A DNA stretch of 64,000 bases from Burkholderia sp. Bp8963 (GCF_003854275.1 NZ_QTQP01000006.1:124001-188000), one strand, 5' to 3'; shown: positions 49,788 to 59,747, counted from the first letter of the stretch. Translations and numbers: made by a program. The notes: generated by a model from the letters alone, not told the origin.

Positions 49788-50931
49788 ATGGTGCGAGCGG
49801 GTCGGGCTCCGATTCGAACAGCGCAAACTGCCCGTGCCGCTCGGCGGTGTCTTCGTCGATGCGCACGCCGACGCCAAGCAATCGCACGGGCTGCGCGCGC
49901 CGCATCAGGCCCTTCGCGAGCAGCGCGACGGCCGTATCCGCGTTCGTCGCGTCGGCAACGCATTCGACCGTCGTGCGCTGGAAATCGGCGAAGCGGATCT
50001 TCACATACAGCTTGCGAATCGACCGCGCGGCGCCCGCGCGCGCGATCCGCGCGTCGAGCTGGACCGTCAGCTTGCGAATCTCGGCCGCGCACTGGTCGAG
50101 CGTCGTCAGGTCGGTCACGTAGGTTGTCTCGACGCTGACCGACTTGCGTTCCTGGTCCGCCTGCACGGCCCGCTCGTCGATGCCGCGCGACAGCTCGTAG
50201 AGACGCCGCCCGAACGCGCCGAATTCGCGATGCAGATCGATCAGCGACCAGTCGCGCAGTTGCGCGCAGGTCTGGATGCCGAGCTGGTCGAGACGCGCGG
50301 CCGTCACCTTGCCGACACCGTGCAGCTTGCGCACCGGCAGCGCCGCGACGAACGCGTCGACTTCGTGCGGGCGCACGACGAACAGGCCGTCCGGCTTGTT
50401 CCAGTCCGATGCGATCTTAGCGATGAACTTGTTCGGCGCGACGCCCGCCGACACCGTGACGCCGACCGTCTCGAACACCCGCTGGCGGATCTCGCGGGCG
50501 ATCAGCGTCGCGCTGCCCTGGCAGCGCTCGGAGCGGCTGACGTCGAGATACGCCTCGTCGAGCGACAGCGGTTCGACGTCGGGCGTGTAGTCGCGATAGA
50601 TCGCCATGATCTGGCGCGACGCGGCGCGGTACTTGTCCATCGCCGACGGCAGGATCAGCAGATCGGGGCACTTGCGCATCGCGAGCGCCGACGACATCGC
50701 CGAATGCACGCCGTAGCGCCGCGCCTCGTAATTGCAGGTTGCGATCACGCCGCGCTGGTCGGGGCGGCCGCCGACCGCGAGCGGACGCCCGCGCAGCGAC
50801 GGGTCGTCGCGCATTTCCACCGACGCGTAGAAGCAATCGCAGTCGCAGTGGATGATCTTGCGCACACGCGGCGGCGCGTCGCCCGGTGGTGGCGTGCTCG
50901 AATCGGCTGGCGGAATGGTGGTCGGGCTCAC
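49786..50931 (-). CDS. dinB: DNA polymerase IV (Y-family)
   Basis: The error-prone translesion polymerase carries the Y-family catalytic acids in HCDCDCFYASVEMRDDP and SLDEAYLDVS, YGVHSAMSS, a helix-hairpin-helix (VRKLHGVGKVTAARL) and a little-finger domain with ATNADTAVALLAKGLMRR. The GTG at 50931 gives 381 residues; a further GTG at 50955 would give 389, but that stretch looks promoter-like (TACAGTAT). The Pro/Ser-rich N-terminal extension is unusual compared with E. coli DinB. The typical clamp-binding C-terminal motif is possibly QFALFE (near the end). Confidence 0.93.
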   Translation of the reverse strand: MSPTTIPPADSSTPPPGDAPPRVRKIIHCDCDCFYASVEMRDDPSLRGRPLAVGGRPDQRGVIATCNYEARRYGVHSAMSSALAMRKCPDLLILPSAMDKYRAASRQIMAIYRDYTPDVEPLSLDEAYLDVSRSERCQGSATLIAREIRQRVFETVGVTVSAGVAPNKFIAKIASDWNKPDGLFVVRPHEVDAFVAALPVRKLHGVGKVTAARLDQLGIQTCAQLRDWSLIDLHREFGAFGRRLYELSRGIDERAVQADQERKSVSVETTYVTDLTTLDQCAAEIRKLTVQLDARIARAGAARSIRKLYVKIRFADFQRTTVECVADATNADTAVALLAKGLMRRAQPVRLLGVGVRIDEDTAERHGQFALFESEPDPLAP

Positions 50932-51087
50932 GGTGCCGATACTGTACAAAAACACAGTGCCGGTTTCAACTGCCCCGTGCTGCCATATACGGCCGCGCCG
51001 TACCGGCCCGCTTCGCGCGAAGCGTACCGCCGGGTGTACGCTCGCACGCCTATACTCGCGGCGATATGGTTAGCGGAAGGGTTGCAG

Positions 51088-51780
51088 ATGAAAACGATCG
51101 GACTGATCGGCGGGATGAGCTGGGAATCGTCGGCGGAATACTATCGGATGCTAAATCGGTATTCGAAGGCGCTGCATGGCGGGCATCACAACGCGAAGAG
51201 CGTGATGGTGACGGTCGATTTCGCGGAGATCGAAGCGCTGCAGCGCGCGCACGACTGGCCCGCGCTTGGCGCGCACATGGCTGCGGCCGCGCGGCAACTC
51301 GAAGCAGCGGGCGCGGAGCTGATCGTGCTGACGACCAACACGATGCATCGCGTGCACGACGCGATCGAGGCGGCGGTCGCCGTGCCGTTCCTGCACATCG
51401 CGGACCCGACGGGCGAAGCGCTGCGCCATGCGGGTGTGGAACGTGTCGGCCTGCTCGGCACACGCTATACGATGGAATTGCCGTTCTACGCGGAACGGCT
51501 GCGCGAGAAGTTCGGGCTCGACGTGCTCGTGCCGGACGAACGCGAGCGCGCCGACGTGCATCGGATCATCTATGACGAGCTGTGTCATGGCGTCGTCGAT
51601 GCGGGGTCGCGCGCGACGTATGTGCGGATCATCGAAGGGCTGGCGACGCGCGGTGCGCAGGCCGTAATACTTGGCTGCACGGAGATCACGTTGCTGATCG
51701 GCGCGGAGGATTCACCGTTGCCGGTGTTCGATACGACCGCGTTGCATGCGAAGGCGGCGGTGGAATGGGCGGCGGGTTGA
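51088..51780 (+). CDS. aspartate/glutamate racemase family protein, YgeA-like
   Basis: The ATG at 51088 gives 230 residues that align closely with E. coli YgeA (MKTIGLIGGMSWESSAEYY). Racemases of this fold use two cysteines. Here the first position is Thr83 (LTTNTMH) and the second is Cys197 (GCTEI), the same atypical Thr/Cys pair as reported for the E. coli L-aspartate/glutamate racemase. Such enzymes supply or interconvert D-amino acids. FLHIADPTGEAL and PVFDTTALHA are standard. It stands alone, ended by a terminator. Confidence 0.9.
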   Translation: MKTIGLIGGMSWESSAEYYRMLNRYSKALHGGHHNAKSVMVTVDFAEIEALQRAHDWPALGAHMAAAARQLEAAGAELIVLTTNTMHRVHDAIEAAVAVPFLHIADPTGEALRHAGVERVGLLGTRYTMELPFYAERLREKFGLDVLVPDERERADVHRIIYDELCHGVVDAGSRATYVRIIEGLATRGAQAVILGCTEITLLIGAEDSPLPVFDTTALHAKAAVEWAAG

Positions 51781-51794
51781 CGCGCAGAAAACAA

Positions 51795-51815
51795 AAAACC
51801 CGGCATCGAGCCGGG
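51795..51815. terminator. terminator between the racemase gene and tRNA-fMet
   Basis: The 8-bp stem AACCCGGC / GCCGGGTT with ATCGA loop is preceded by an A-run (U-run on the minus strand) and followed by CTTGTT. It can terminate both convergent transcripts. Confidence 0.75.
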
Positions 51816-51870
51816 TTCTTGTTGGCGAGGTGCGCATCGGTCACTTGCGCTGCACATCGCCAGATGTGCT

Positions 51871-51947
<77 letters not shown>

Positions 51948-51959
51948 TCAGAGAAATAA

Positions 51960-51988
51960 ATTATAGGGTGCGTAGGCACTCACGTCAA
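51960..51988 (-). promoter_or_regulatory. sigma70 promoter of tRNA-fMet
   Basis: On the minus strand TTGACG (51988-51983), exactly 17 bp, then TATAAT (51965-51960). The transcript would start about 6 nt before the mature tRNA 5' end. Confidence 0.85.
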
Positions 51989-52129
51989 CACTTTTGTCAT
52001 CTTTCTTTCTTGCGCGTACGCTAGCCGCGTCACACCAGCGGCGTGCGATGCATCGCATCGCACGCGACCGCACATCACGCTCGCGGTAAGATGGCGGCCT
52101 TCGAATACACGCCGCAACCGCACCCGTCC

Positions 52130-52906
52130 ATGAAGATTGCCACCTGGAACGTCAACTCGCTCAACGTCCGCAAGCAGCACGTGCTCGACTGGCTCGCGCA
52201 AAGCGGCACCGACGTGCTGTGCCTGCAGGAACTGAAGCTGCCGGACGACAAATTCCCGCGCGCCGATCTCGAGGCGGCCGGCTATCGCTGCTGGTTCACG
52301 GGCCAGAAGACCTACAACGGCGTCGCGATCCTCGCGCGCGATACGCTGCCGTTCGACGAATCGGACGTGACCCGCAACATCCCCGGCTTCGACGATCCGC
52401 AACAGCGCGTGATCGCGGTGACGATCGGCGGCGTGCGCATCATCTCCGCGTATTTCCCGAACGGCCAGGCGCCCGACTCCGATAAGTTCGTCTACAAGAT
52501 GCAGTGGCTCGACGCGCTGAACGCGTGGCTGCGCAGCGAACTGCAGCGTTACCCGAAGCTCGCGCTGCTCGGCGACTACAACATCGCGCCGGAAGACCGC
52601 GACGTGCACGATCCCGCGAAATGGGAAGGCCAGAATCTCGTGTCGCCGCAGGAGCGCGCGCACTTCGCGGGCCTCGTCGAACTCGGGCTCGTCGACGCGT
52701 TCCGCCGCTTCGAGCAGCCCGAAAAGACCTTCACGTGGTGGGACTACCGGATGATGGCGTTCCGCCGCAACGCGGGGCTGCGCATCGACCACATCCTGCT
52801 GTCGGCGCCGCTCGCCGAAACCTGCGCGTCGTGCGAAGTCGATCGCACGCCGCGCACGTGGGAACAGCCGTCCGACCATACGCCGGTCGTCGCCGTCGTC
52901 GGCTGA
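52130..52906 (+). CDS. xth: exodeoxyribonuclease III
   Basis: The ATG at 52130 gives 258 residues. The apurinic-site endonuclease/3' exonuclease has its fold landmarks: KIATWNVNSLNVR, the metal glutamate in LCLQELKLPDDK, NGVAILAR, ALLGDYNIAPEDRDVHDP, TWWDYRMMAFRRNAGLRIDHIL and the catalytic histidine in PSDHTPVVAVV. The protein acts in base excision repair. It is divergent from the initiator tRNA gene. Symbol xthA is also used. Confidence 0.97.
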   Translation: MKIATWNVNSLNVRKQHVLDWLAQSGTDVLCLQELKLPDDKFPRADLEAAGYRCWFTGQKTYNGVAILARDTLPFDESDVTRNIPGFDDPQQRVIAVTIGGVRIISAYFPNGQAPDSDKFVYKMQWLDALNAWLRSELQRYPKLALLGDYNIAPEDRDVHDPAKWEGQNLVSPQERAHFAGLVELGLVDAFRRFEQPEKTFTWWDYRMMAFRRNAGLRIDHILLSAPLAETCASCEVDRTPRTWEQPSDHTPVVAVVG

Positions 52907-52919
52907 GCACGCTGCCCGC

Positions 52920-52961
52920 GCGCGGTTAGTGATGCGCGGTTAGTGACGCGCAGTTAGCGAC
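52920..52961. repeat. three tandem 14-bp units carrying stop codons
   Basis: Units GCGCGGTTAGTGAT, GCGCGGTTAGTGAC and GCGCAGTTAGCGAC follow one another. Each holds TTA, a TAA stop on the minus strand. As 14 is not a multiple of 3, the three stops fall in the three reading frames. The first stop met is the end of the prolyl oligopeptidase gene. Confidence 0.8.
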
Positions 52962-55083
52962 GCGCGGGCGCGGGCCCAAGATGGGCCCACAGGAAACCGA
53001 ATTCGGCCGCGTCGGATTCGGCACGTTCCAGATCGTCGGCGCTGCCGTGGCCGCCGTCGGTGTTCTCCCAGTACCACACCCGTTCGTGACCGAGCGCGTG
53101 CATGCGCGCGGCCATCTTGCGCGCATGCGCGGGATGCACGCGATCGTCGCGCGTCGACGTCGTCAGCAACAGCGGCGGATACGTAACGCCTTCGCTCACG
53201 CGGTGATACGGCGAATACGCAGCCAGCGCCGCGCCCTCGCGCGGGTCGTCCGGGTCGCCGTACTCGTCCAGCCAGGCGGCGCCCGCGTGCAGCTTCGGAT
53301 AGCGTCGCATGTCGAGCAGCGGCACCCGGCAGAGCACTGCGCCGAACAGCTCCGGCCGCTGCACCATGCACGCGGCGACCAGCAGCCCGCCGTTGCTGCC
53401 GCCCTCGATACCGAGTTGCGCGGCCGTCGTCACGCCCGTCGCGATCAGATCCTCGGCCACCGCGATGAAGTCGTCGAACGAACGCTGCCGGTGTTCGCGC
53501 TGCGCGTCGACGTGCCAGCGCGGCCCGAACTCGCCGCCACCGCGGATATGCGCGAACGCCGCGACGCCGCCGCGCTCGAGCCACCCGATGCCGAGCGCAT
53601 CGCTGTAACCGGGCAGGTTCGGCAACGCGAAGCCGCCGTAACCGGACAGCAGGCATGGCCGCGCGACGCGTGCGGCACCGTCGGGCACATCGCCGTCGAG
53701 CACACCGCCGTCGAGCGCTTCACGCGGCCCGATCAGCGTGTACGGCACCACGGTGCCGTCGCGCGAGCGCGCGCTCGCGCGGCGCACGACGAGCCCGGCC
53801 GCGTCGAACTGCACCGGCGGCCGGTCGAGCAGCACGCGGCGCGACGCAGCATCGGCCGCACGATCGGCAAGATCGGCCAGCCAGCATTCGGGCGGATCGA
53901 GATAGGTGTCGACGTCCACGTACACATCGTCGTTCAGCGTCGACTCGACGGGCTCGACGTCGATCTGCGCATCGCCCGGCCAGTCGAACGGCCGCGCATC
54001 CCAGGTCCACGCGCCGTCGTCACCCAGCCGCGGCTGCCACAGCATCGTGCGGTTGTGCACGTCGTCGAGCCAGCTCGCGATCAGCGTATGGCGCGTATGG
54101 GTCCACGTGCACGCGGACGTCGACGGCCCCGGTTCGAACAGCGTCGTGAAATCGCGCGAGCCGGCCAGGAACGCGTGCTCGCGGATCGCAAGCAGCGAGC
54201 CGCCCGCGTGGAGCACGCCGCCGCTGTCCCAGTCGAGCCGCGGCTCCAGCACGAGCCAGCCCTCCCAGAAGCCGATCTCGACGTGCGTCGGCGCATCGTA
54301 GCGCGCCCACTCGCCCGCCTCCGTCAGCCGGTACGCATGCGCATCGAAGAAATCGACGCTGCGCCACGCGACGTGGCGGCCGTCGATCGGATCGAACCAC
54401 GCGCCCGCGCTGATGTCGTCGGGCTCGCCGCGAAACACGACGGGCGCATCGGCGAGCGGCGTGCCGCGCACCCAGCGCCGCGCGTCGTACGGATAGCCGG
54501 CCGCGGTCGAATGCGCTTCGCCGCGATCCCAGCTCACGTAGACGGTATCGCGATCGATCCAGCCGATCATGTGATGGCCCGGCTCGTCGATCGTGAAACC
54601 CGCATCGACGAAACGGCGCTGCACGAGATCGAATTCGCGCACGACGACCGCGTCGGCGCCGCCCGGCGACAACGACAGCAGCGCGCGATCGCCGTCCGGG
54701 TACAGGATCGCGTCCTGCTCGAATACCCACGACTCGCCCTCTTCCGCGCCGAGCGCGTCGACGTCCAGAAGCGTTTCCCATTCCGGCCGGCCCGCGCGCC
54801 AGTCGTCCCAGCGCGCGCGGCGCCACAATCCCTTCGGATGCAGGTCGTCCTGCCACAGGTCGTATGCCCAGTCGCGCCAGCGGGTCGGAATCACCGGGCG
54901 CTCGCGCGGCAGATAGGCTTGCGCGAGGCGCGCGACGAGCGCGCGATACGCGTCGTCGTCGCGCAGCGCGACGCGGGTGCGCGCATTCTGCTCGTCGACC
55001 CACGCGCGGGCGCGCGCACTGTCGAGCGCTTCGAGAAAACGGAACGGGTCGGCCCCGGCGGGCCAGCGGAAGGAATCGGACAT
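52954..55083 (-). CDS. prolyl oligopeptidase family serine peptidase (S9)
   Basis: The ATG at 55083 (MSDSFRWPAGADPFRFLEAL) gives 709 residues. An N-terminal beta-propeller (about 60-420) gates a C-terminal alpha/beta hydrolase domain with GYGGFALPNLPGY, the nucleophile GIEGGSNGGLLVAAC, aspartate in STRDDRVHPAHARKM and histidine in NTDGGHGSADDL. These enzymes cut short peptides after proline or related residues. No signal peptide is visible, so it is probably cytosolic. The end of the gene lies inside a tandem repeat of stop codons. Confidence 0.92.
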   Translation of the reverse strand: MSDSFRWPAGADPFRFLEALDSARARAWVDEQNARTRVALRDDDAYRALVARLAQAYLPRERPVIPTRWRDWAYDLWQDDLHPKGLWRRARWDDWRAGRPEWETLLDVDALGAEEGESWVFEQDAILYPDGDRALLSLSPGGADAVVVREFDLVQRRFVDAGFTIDEPGHHMIGWIDRDTVYVSWDRGEAHSTAAGYPYDARRWVRGTPLADAPVVFRGEPDDISAGAWFDPIDGRHVAWRSVDFFDAHAYRLTEAGEWARYDAPTHVEIGFWEGWLVLEPRLDWDSGGVLHAGGSLLAIREHAFLAGSRDFTTLFEPGPSTSACTWTHTRHTLIASWLDDVHNRTMLWQPRLGDDGAWTWDARPFDWPGDAQIDVEPVESTLNDDVYVDVDTYLDPPECWLADLADRAADAASRRVLLDRPPVQFDAAGLVVRRASARSRDGTVVPYTLIGPREALDGGVLDGDVPDGAARVARPCLLSGYGGFALPNLPGYSDALGIGWLERGGVAAFAHIRGGGEFGPRWHVDAQREHRQRSFDDFIAVAEDLIATGVTTAAQLGIEGGSNGGLLVAACMVQRPELFGAVLCRVPLLDMRRYPKLHAGAAWLDEYGDPDDPREGAALAAYSPYHRVSEGVTYPPLLLTTSTRDDRVHPAHARKMAARMHALGHERVWYWENTDGGHGSADDLERAESDAAEFGFLWAHLGPAPARR

Positions 55084-55172
55084 GGCGGATCGGCGGAATG
55101 GCAAACTGCGGTCAAACCGCGATTATGTCCGATCGCGGCATGCGCGGCGCCCGCGCATGCCGCACTGCGCGC

Positions 55173-56681
55173 TCAGGGCTCCAGATGCAGTTCCTGGATC
55201 TTGCGCGTGATCGTGTTGCGGCCGATGCCGAGCCGCTCCGCTGCCTCGACCTTGCGGCCGCGCGTGAAATCGAGGGCCTCGCGGATCACCGCGGCCTCGA
55301 AGCGGCGCGCGAGTTCGTCCATCACGTCCGCCGAGTTCTCGCGCAACAAACGCGCGACTTCGGTGCGCAACCCGTGCTCCCACATCGGATAGCCGGCCGG
55401 GCCGCTGCCCGGCGCGGGCGCGACGGACGCGACGGCTGCGCCGAGCGCGGCCGGCGGCAGCGCCGCCGGCTCGCCGACCGCCACATGCGCATCGCCGCTG
55501 TCGCCGGTGGCCGCCACCGCCGCGCCGGACGGCACGAGATCGGGCGGCAGGTCCTTGACTTCGACCGTCTGCGCAGGGGCCATCACGGTCAGCCAGTTCG
55601 CGAGGTTCTCGAGCTGCCGCACGTTGCCGGGAAACGGCAGCGAGCTCAGGTACGCGAGCGCTTCGTCCGACACGCGCTTCGGCTCGACGCCGAGATCGCG
55701 CGCGCTCTTCTGCAGGAAGTGGCGCGTGAGCAGCGCAATGTCTTCGCTGCGCTCGCGCAGCGGCGGCAGCCGCAGCCGGATCACGTTGAGCCGGTGATAC
55801 AAGTCCTCGCGGAACAGCCCCTGCCGCACGCGCGATTCGAGGTTCTGGTGCGTCGCGGCGATCACGCGCACGTTCGCGCGCAGCGGGCTGTGGCCGCCGA
55901 CGCGATAGAACTGGCCGTCCGACAGCACGCGCAACAGCCGCGTCTGCAAATCGAACGGCATGTCGCCGATTTCGTCGAGGAACAGCGTGCCGTTCTCGGC
56001 CTGCTCGAAGCGGCCCTGGCGCGTCGTCTGCGCGCCGGTGAACGCGCCGCGCTCGTGGCCGAACAGTTCGGACTCCAGCAGGTCCTTCGGGATCGCCGCG
56101 GTGTTCAGCGCGATGAACGGCCCGTTCGCACGCGGGCTGTGACGGTGCAGCGCACGCGCGACGAGCTCCTTGCCGGTGCCCGATTCGCCGGTGATCAGCA
56201 CGGTCGCGGCCGAATGCGACAGGCGGCCGATCGCGCGGAACATGTCCTGCATCGCCGGCGCCTGGCCGAGCATCTCGGGTGCCTCGGCAATGCGGTCGTC
56301 CGCGGGCGCGCCGCCGCGCAGGCTCTCCTCCACCGCACGGCGGATCAGCTCGACCGCCTTGTCGACGTCGAACGGCTTCGCGAGATACTCGAACGCGCCG
56401 CCCTGGAACGCCGCGACGGCACTGTCGAGATCGGAGAACGCAGTCATGATGATCACGGGCAGGCCCGGCATCCGCTCGTGCATTGCCTGCAGCAGCTCGA
56501 GGCCCGAGCCGCCCGGCATCCGGATGTCGGACACGAGCACCTGCGGCGTCTCGTGATCGAGCGCGTTGAGCGCATCGCGCACGTTCGAGAAGCTCTTCGT
56601 CGCGAAGCTGTCGCGGGCGAGCGCCTTTTCGAGCACCCAGCGGATCGATTGGTCGTCGTCTACTATCCAGATCGGCTTCAT
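55173..56681 (-). CDS. ntrC: nitrogen regulation response regulator NtrC
   Basis: The ATG at 56681 gives 502 residues. The receiver domain has Asp52 ([12 protein letters not shown]), the central AAA+ domain has Walker A GESGTGKE, the sigma54-contacting [15 protein letters not shown] and Walker [13 protein letters not shown], and the C-terminus has a Fis-type helix-turn-helix ([19 protein letters not shown]). NtrC-phosphate activates sigma54 promoters such as glnA under nitrogen limitation. Between the AAA+ and DNA-binding domains there is a roughly 70-residue Ala/Gly/Pro-rich linker, longer than in E. coli. It follows ntrB by 38 bp. Confidence 0.97.
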   Translation of the reverse strand: MKPIWIVDDDQSIRWVLEKALARDSFATKSFSNVRDALNALDHETPQVLVSDIRMPGGSGLELLQAMHERMPGLPVIIMTAFSDLDSAVAAFQGGAFEYLAKPFDVDKAVELIRRAVEESLRGGAPADDRIAEAPEMLGQAPAMQDMFRAIGRLSHSAATVLITGESGTGKELVARALHRHSPRANGPFIALNTAAIPKDLLESELFGHERGAFTGAQTTRQGRFEQAENGTLFLDEIGDMPFDLQTRLLRVLSDGQFYRVGGHSPLRANVRVIAATHQNLESRVRQGLFREDLYHRLNVIRLRLPPLRERSEDIALLTRHFLQKSARDLGVEPKRVSDEALAYLSSLPFPGNVRQLENLANWLTVMAPAQTVEVKDLPPDLVPSGAAVAATGDSGDAHVAVGEPAALPPAALGAAVASVAPAPGSGPAGYPMWEHGLRTEVARLLRENSADVMDELARRFEAAVIREALDFTRGRKVEAAERLGIGRNTITRKIQELHLEP

Positions 56682-56719
56682 AGGTCGGTCAGATATCGTG
56701 GTGTATCGCGAGTCGCCGC

Positions 56720-57862
56720 TCAATGGTCGAGCGGCAGCAGAATCTGAAATTCGGTGCGGCCGGGCCGGCTTTCGACCTCGATCATCCCGTCGTGCTGCTG
56801 CACGAACGTCTGCGCGAGCGTGAGGCCGAGGCCGCTGCCGTCCTCGCGCCCGGACACGAGCGGATAGAAGATCCGGTCGCGGATCTCTTCCGGAATGCCG
56901 GGCCCGTTGTCGATCACGTGCAAGTCCAGTGCCAGCTTGTACAGGCGCTTCGCGATCGTGATCTTGCGCGCGATCCGCGTGCGCAACTCGATGCGCGCAT
57001 CGCCCTGCGCGATCCGCTCGCGCAGGGCCTGCGCCGCGTTGCGCACGATGTTCAGCAACGCCTGGATCAGTTGCTCCTTGTCGCCGCGCAGGTCGGGCAC
57101 GCTGACGTCGTAGTCGCGCTCGATCGACAGCCCGCGCGGAAACTCCGCGAGCATCACCGCGCGCACGCGCTCGCACACTTCGTGGATGTTCACGTCGCCG
57201 ACGATATGCGGATGCCGGTGCGGCTCGAGCAACCGGTCGACGAGCGTCTGCAGGCGATCGGACTCCTTGATGATCACCTGCGTATATTCGCGCAGCTCGC
57301 CGCGCTCGCGCTCGCCGAGTTCGAATTCGAGCAGTTGCGCGGCACCGCGGATCCCGCCGAGCGGGTTCTTGATCTCGTGCGCGAGATTGCGGATCAACTG
57401 CTTGTTAACCGCGGTCAGGTCGTGGATCCGCTCCTCGCGGTCGGTCCGCGACTGGCGCTCGTTCTCGAACAGCTCGACGAGCACGAAGTCCGGCGCGCTC
57501 TCGAGAAAGCCGACGATCGCATGCACGTGCAGCGGCTCGCGGCCGGGCCGGTCGAGCACCGTGTCGAGGTGCGTCGCATGAAAGCGCTCTTCGCCGATCG
57601 CGGTGATCGTCGACGCGAGCTCGTTCGCGTTCGGGAAGATTTCGCCCCACGGCCGCTGCGCGAGCTGCCGGCGCGAAATGTCGAGCATCGCCTCCGCGGA
57701 CGGATTCGCGAACGCAATCTTCAGCGTCTTGCGGTCGAGCACCAGCACGACAGTCGGCAACGCCTCGAGCCCCGCGAGCAGCCCCGAGCGCGCGAGCCGG
57801 TCGTCGTCCGTCAGACGCTCCGACTGCCCCGTTCTCGCCTTGATCAGATTCTTCAGAACCAT
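56720..57862 (-). CDS. ntrB: nitrogen regulation sensor kinase NtrB
   Basis: The 380-residue soluble kinase has a PAS domain (about 30-135, ALPTVVLVLDRKTLKIAFANPSAEAM), a HisKA domain with His162 (NLAHEIKNPLGGIRGAAQLLE) and a HATPase domain (DNGPGIPEEIRDRIFYPLVSGREDGSGLGL). It lacks membrane helices, as NtrB does, and responds to nitrogen status through the PII protein. It lies between glnA and ntrC; a terminator after glnA (57920-57940) separates it from the strong glnA transcript. Confidence 0.97.
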   Translation of the reverse strand: MVLKNLIKARTGQSERLTDDDRLARSGLLAGLEALPTVVLVLDRKTLKIAFANPSAEAMLDISRRQLAQRPWGEIFPNANELASTITAIGEERFHATHLDTVLDRPGREPLHVHAIVGFLESAPDFVLVELFENERQSRTDREERIHDLTAVNKQLIRNLAHEIKNPLGGIRGAAQLLEFELGERERGELREYTQVIIKESDRLQTLVDRLLEPHRHPHIVGDVNIHEVCERVRAVMLAEFPRGLSIERDYDVSVPDLRGDKEQLIQALLNIVRNAAQALRERIAQGDARIELRTRIARKITIAKRLYKLALDLHVIDNGPGIPEEIRDRIFYPLVSGREDGSGLGLTLAQTFVQQHDGMIEVESRPGRTEFQILLPLDH

Positions 57863-57919
57863 CTTGCGTCTAGTCGCGCCCAGAATGTGGCAAAAGTGAG
57901 CATTCGGCGGAACAAAAAA

Positions 57920-57940
57920 GGGACGGCTGGGCGCCGTCCC
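57920..57940 (-). terminator. terminator or attenuator between glnA and ntrB
   Basis: The 8-bp stem GGGACGGC (57920-57927) / GCCGTCCC (57933-57940) is followed on the minus strand by six T residues. It should end most glnA transcripts and let some continue into ntrBC. Confidence 0.8.
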
Positions 57941-58037
57941 CTTTTCAGATTCCGTTGCTTGCGCCGGGAGCTGCGCGGCGGAAGCGAACCTGCGTGGCGG
58001 CGCTTCGCCCGCTGATGCGTCGAAGCGCCATCGCCGC

Positions 58038-59453
58038 TTACAGCGAGTAGTACATCTCGAACTCGATCGGATGCGTCGTCATGCGGAACTTCGCCAGTTC
58101 CTGCTCCTTCAGCGCGAGGTACGCATCGATCATGCCGTCCGTGAACACGCCGCCGCGCGTCAGGAACTCGCGATCCTTGTCGAGCGCTTCGAGTGCCTGG
58201 TCGAGGCCCGCGCAGACGGTCGGGATCTTTGCATCCTCTTCCGGCGGCAGGTCGTACAGGTTCTTGTCGGCAGCTTCGCCCGGATGGATCTTGTTCTGGA
58301 TCCCGTCGAGACCGGCCATCATCAGTGCCGTGAAGCACAGGTACGGGTTCGCCATCGGGTCCGGGAAGCGCGTTTCGATGCGGCGGCCCTTCGGGTTCGA
58401 CACGTGCGGAATGCGGATCGATGCCGAACGGTTGCGCGCCGAGTAAGCGAGCTTGACCGGCGCCTCGAAGTGCGGAACCAGACGCTTGTACGAGTTCGTC
58501 GTCGGGTTCGTGATCGCGTTCAGTGCGCGGGCGTGCTTGATGATGCCGCCGATATAGAACAGCGCCAGTTCCGACAGGCCCGCATAGCCGTTACCCGCGA
58601 ACAGGTTCTGGCCGTCCTTCCAGATCGACTGGTGAACGTGCATGCCCGAACCGTTGTCGCCGACGACCGGCTTCGGCATGAACGTTGCCGTCTTGCCGTA
58701 CGAGTGCGCGACGTTGTGGATGACGTACTTCGACCATTGCGTCCAGTCGGCGCGCTCGACGAGCGTCGAGAACTTCGTGCCGATTTCGTTCTGGCCCTGG
58801 CCCGCCACTTCGTGGTGGTGCACTTCGACCGGGATGCCGAGCTGTTCGAGCAGCAGGCACATTTCCGAACGCATGTCCTGGAACGTGTCGACCGGCGCGA
58901 CCGGGAAGTAGCCGCCCTTCGTGCCCGGACGGTGGCCCGTGTTGCCGCCTTCGAATTCCTTGCCCGACGACCACGGTGCTTCTTCCGAGTTGATCTTCAC
59001 GAAGCAGCCCGACATGTCCGTGTTCCACTGGACCGAGTCGAAAATGAAGAATTCCGGCTCCGGACCGAAGTACGCGGTGTCGCCGATGCCCGTGCTCTTC
59101 AGGTACGCTTCGCCGCGCTTCGCGAGCGAACGCGGATCGCGCTCGTAGCCCTTGCCGTCGGCCGGCTCGACCACGTCGCAGGTCAGCACGAGGGTCGACT
59201 CTTCATAGAACGGGTCGACGAATGCAGCGTTCGGGTCCGGCATGAGCAGCATGTCCGACGCCTCGATGCCCTTCCAGCCCGCAATCGACGAGCCGTCGAA
59301 CGCATGGCCGCTTTCGAACTTGTCTTCGTCAAATGCCGAAACCGGCACCGACACGTGCTGTTCCTTGCCGCGCGTGTCCGTGAAGCGGAAATCGACAAAC
59401 TTGACGTCCTCGTCCTTCACGAGCTGCATGACGTCGGCGACGGTTTTACTCAT
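58038..59453 (-). CDS. glnA: glutamine synthetase, type I
   Basis: The 471-residue enzyme makes glutamine from glutamate, ammonia and ATP as a dodecamer. Present are the beta-grasp domain start, metal and substrate blocks ([64 protein letters not shown]), [18 protein letters not shown], and the adenylylation tyrosine segment [12 protein letters not shown]. So it should be regulated by GlnE. A sigma54 promoter and two NtrC-like sites lie upstream. Confidence 0.98.
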   Translation of the reverse strand: MSKTVADVMQLVKDEDVKFVDFRFTDTRGKEQHVSVPVSAFDEDKFESGHAFDGSSIAGWKGIEASDMLLMPDPNAAFVDPFYEESTLVLTCDVVEPADGKGYERDPRSLAKRGEAYLKSTGIGDTAYFGPEPEFFIFDSVQWNTDMSGCFVKINSEEAPWSSGKEFEGGNTGHRPGTKGGYFPVAPVDTFQDMRSEMCLLLEQLGIPVEVHHHEVAGQGQNEIGTKFSTLVERADWTQWSKYVIHNVAHSYGKTATFMPKPVVGDNGSGMHVHQSIWKDGQNLFAGNGYAGLSELALFYIGGIIKHARALNAITNPTTNSYKRLVPHFEAPVKLAYSARNRSASIRIPHVSNPKGRRIETRFPDPMANPYLCFTALMMAGLDGIQNKIHPGEAADKNLYDLPPEEDAKIPTVCAGLDQALEALDKDREFLTRGGVFTDGMIDAYLALKEQELAKFRMTTHPIEFEMYYSL

Positions 59454-59561
59454 AACCTCTTCTCCTGATTGAACAATACCGGCGGACTGGGACCGCCTCG
59501 TTTATCGAGCTGCTCGGGGCCAGGCTTTCGCGCAGCGTGCCCCGATTGGACCGAATTCTAT

Positions 59562-59579
59562 AAAGCAGCTTCCGTGCCA
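59562..59579 (-). promoter_or_regulatory. sigma54 (-24/-12) promoter of glnA
   Basis: On the minus strand TGGCACGGAAGCTGCTTT keeps GG at -24 and GC at -12 with exactly 10 nt between, one mismatch from TGGCACG-N4-TTGCT. It lies about 110 bp upstream of the glnA ATG. Confidence 0.8.
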
Positions 59580-59677
59580 TGCATGCGCCGGATTGGCGCG
59601 AATCGCGCCGAGGCTCGCCGCGACAGGGCTTCGCCGCGCGATTTCGGGGCCTCGCATGCAACCGCCACTCCGGCGCG

Positions 59678-59694
59678 CGCACCCCGATGGTGCA
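59678..59694. promoter_or_regulatory. NtrC-type binding site, proximal
   Basis: CGCACC-CCGAT-GGTGCA matches the TGCACC-N5-GGTGCA palindrome of NtrC with one mismatch. Its centre is about 130 bp upstream of the predicted glnA transcript start. Confidence 0.7.
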
Positions 59695-59747
59695 ATCCAC
59701 GTTGTCAGGCAATCGGAAGGAATCGTTTTGGTGCATTCGCGCCATTC

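Noticed and set aside
56682-57176. N-terminal extension of ntrC to 667 codons
   Set aside because: It overlaps ntrB in another frame; the ATG at 56681 gives the standard NtrC N-terminus.
58071-59468. Long plus-strand frame opposite glnA
   Set aside because: Composition is that of an antisense shadow (Arg/Val/His/Asp-rich) and glnA on the other strand is unambiguous.
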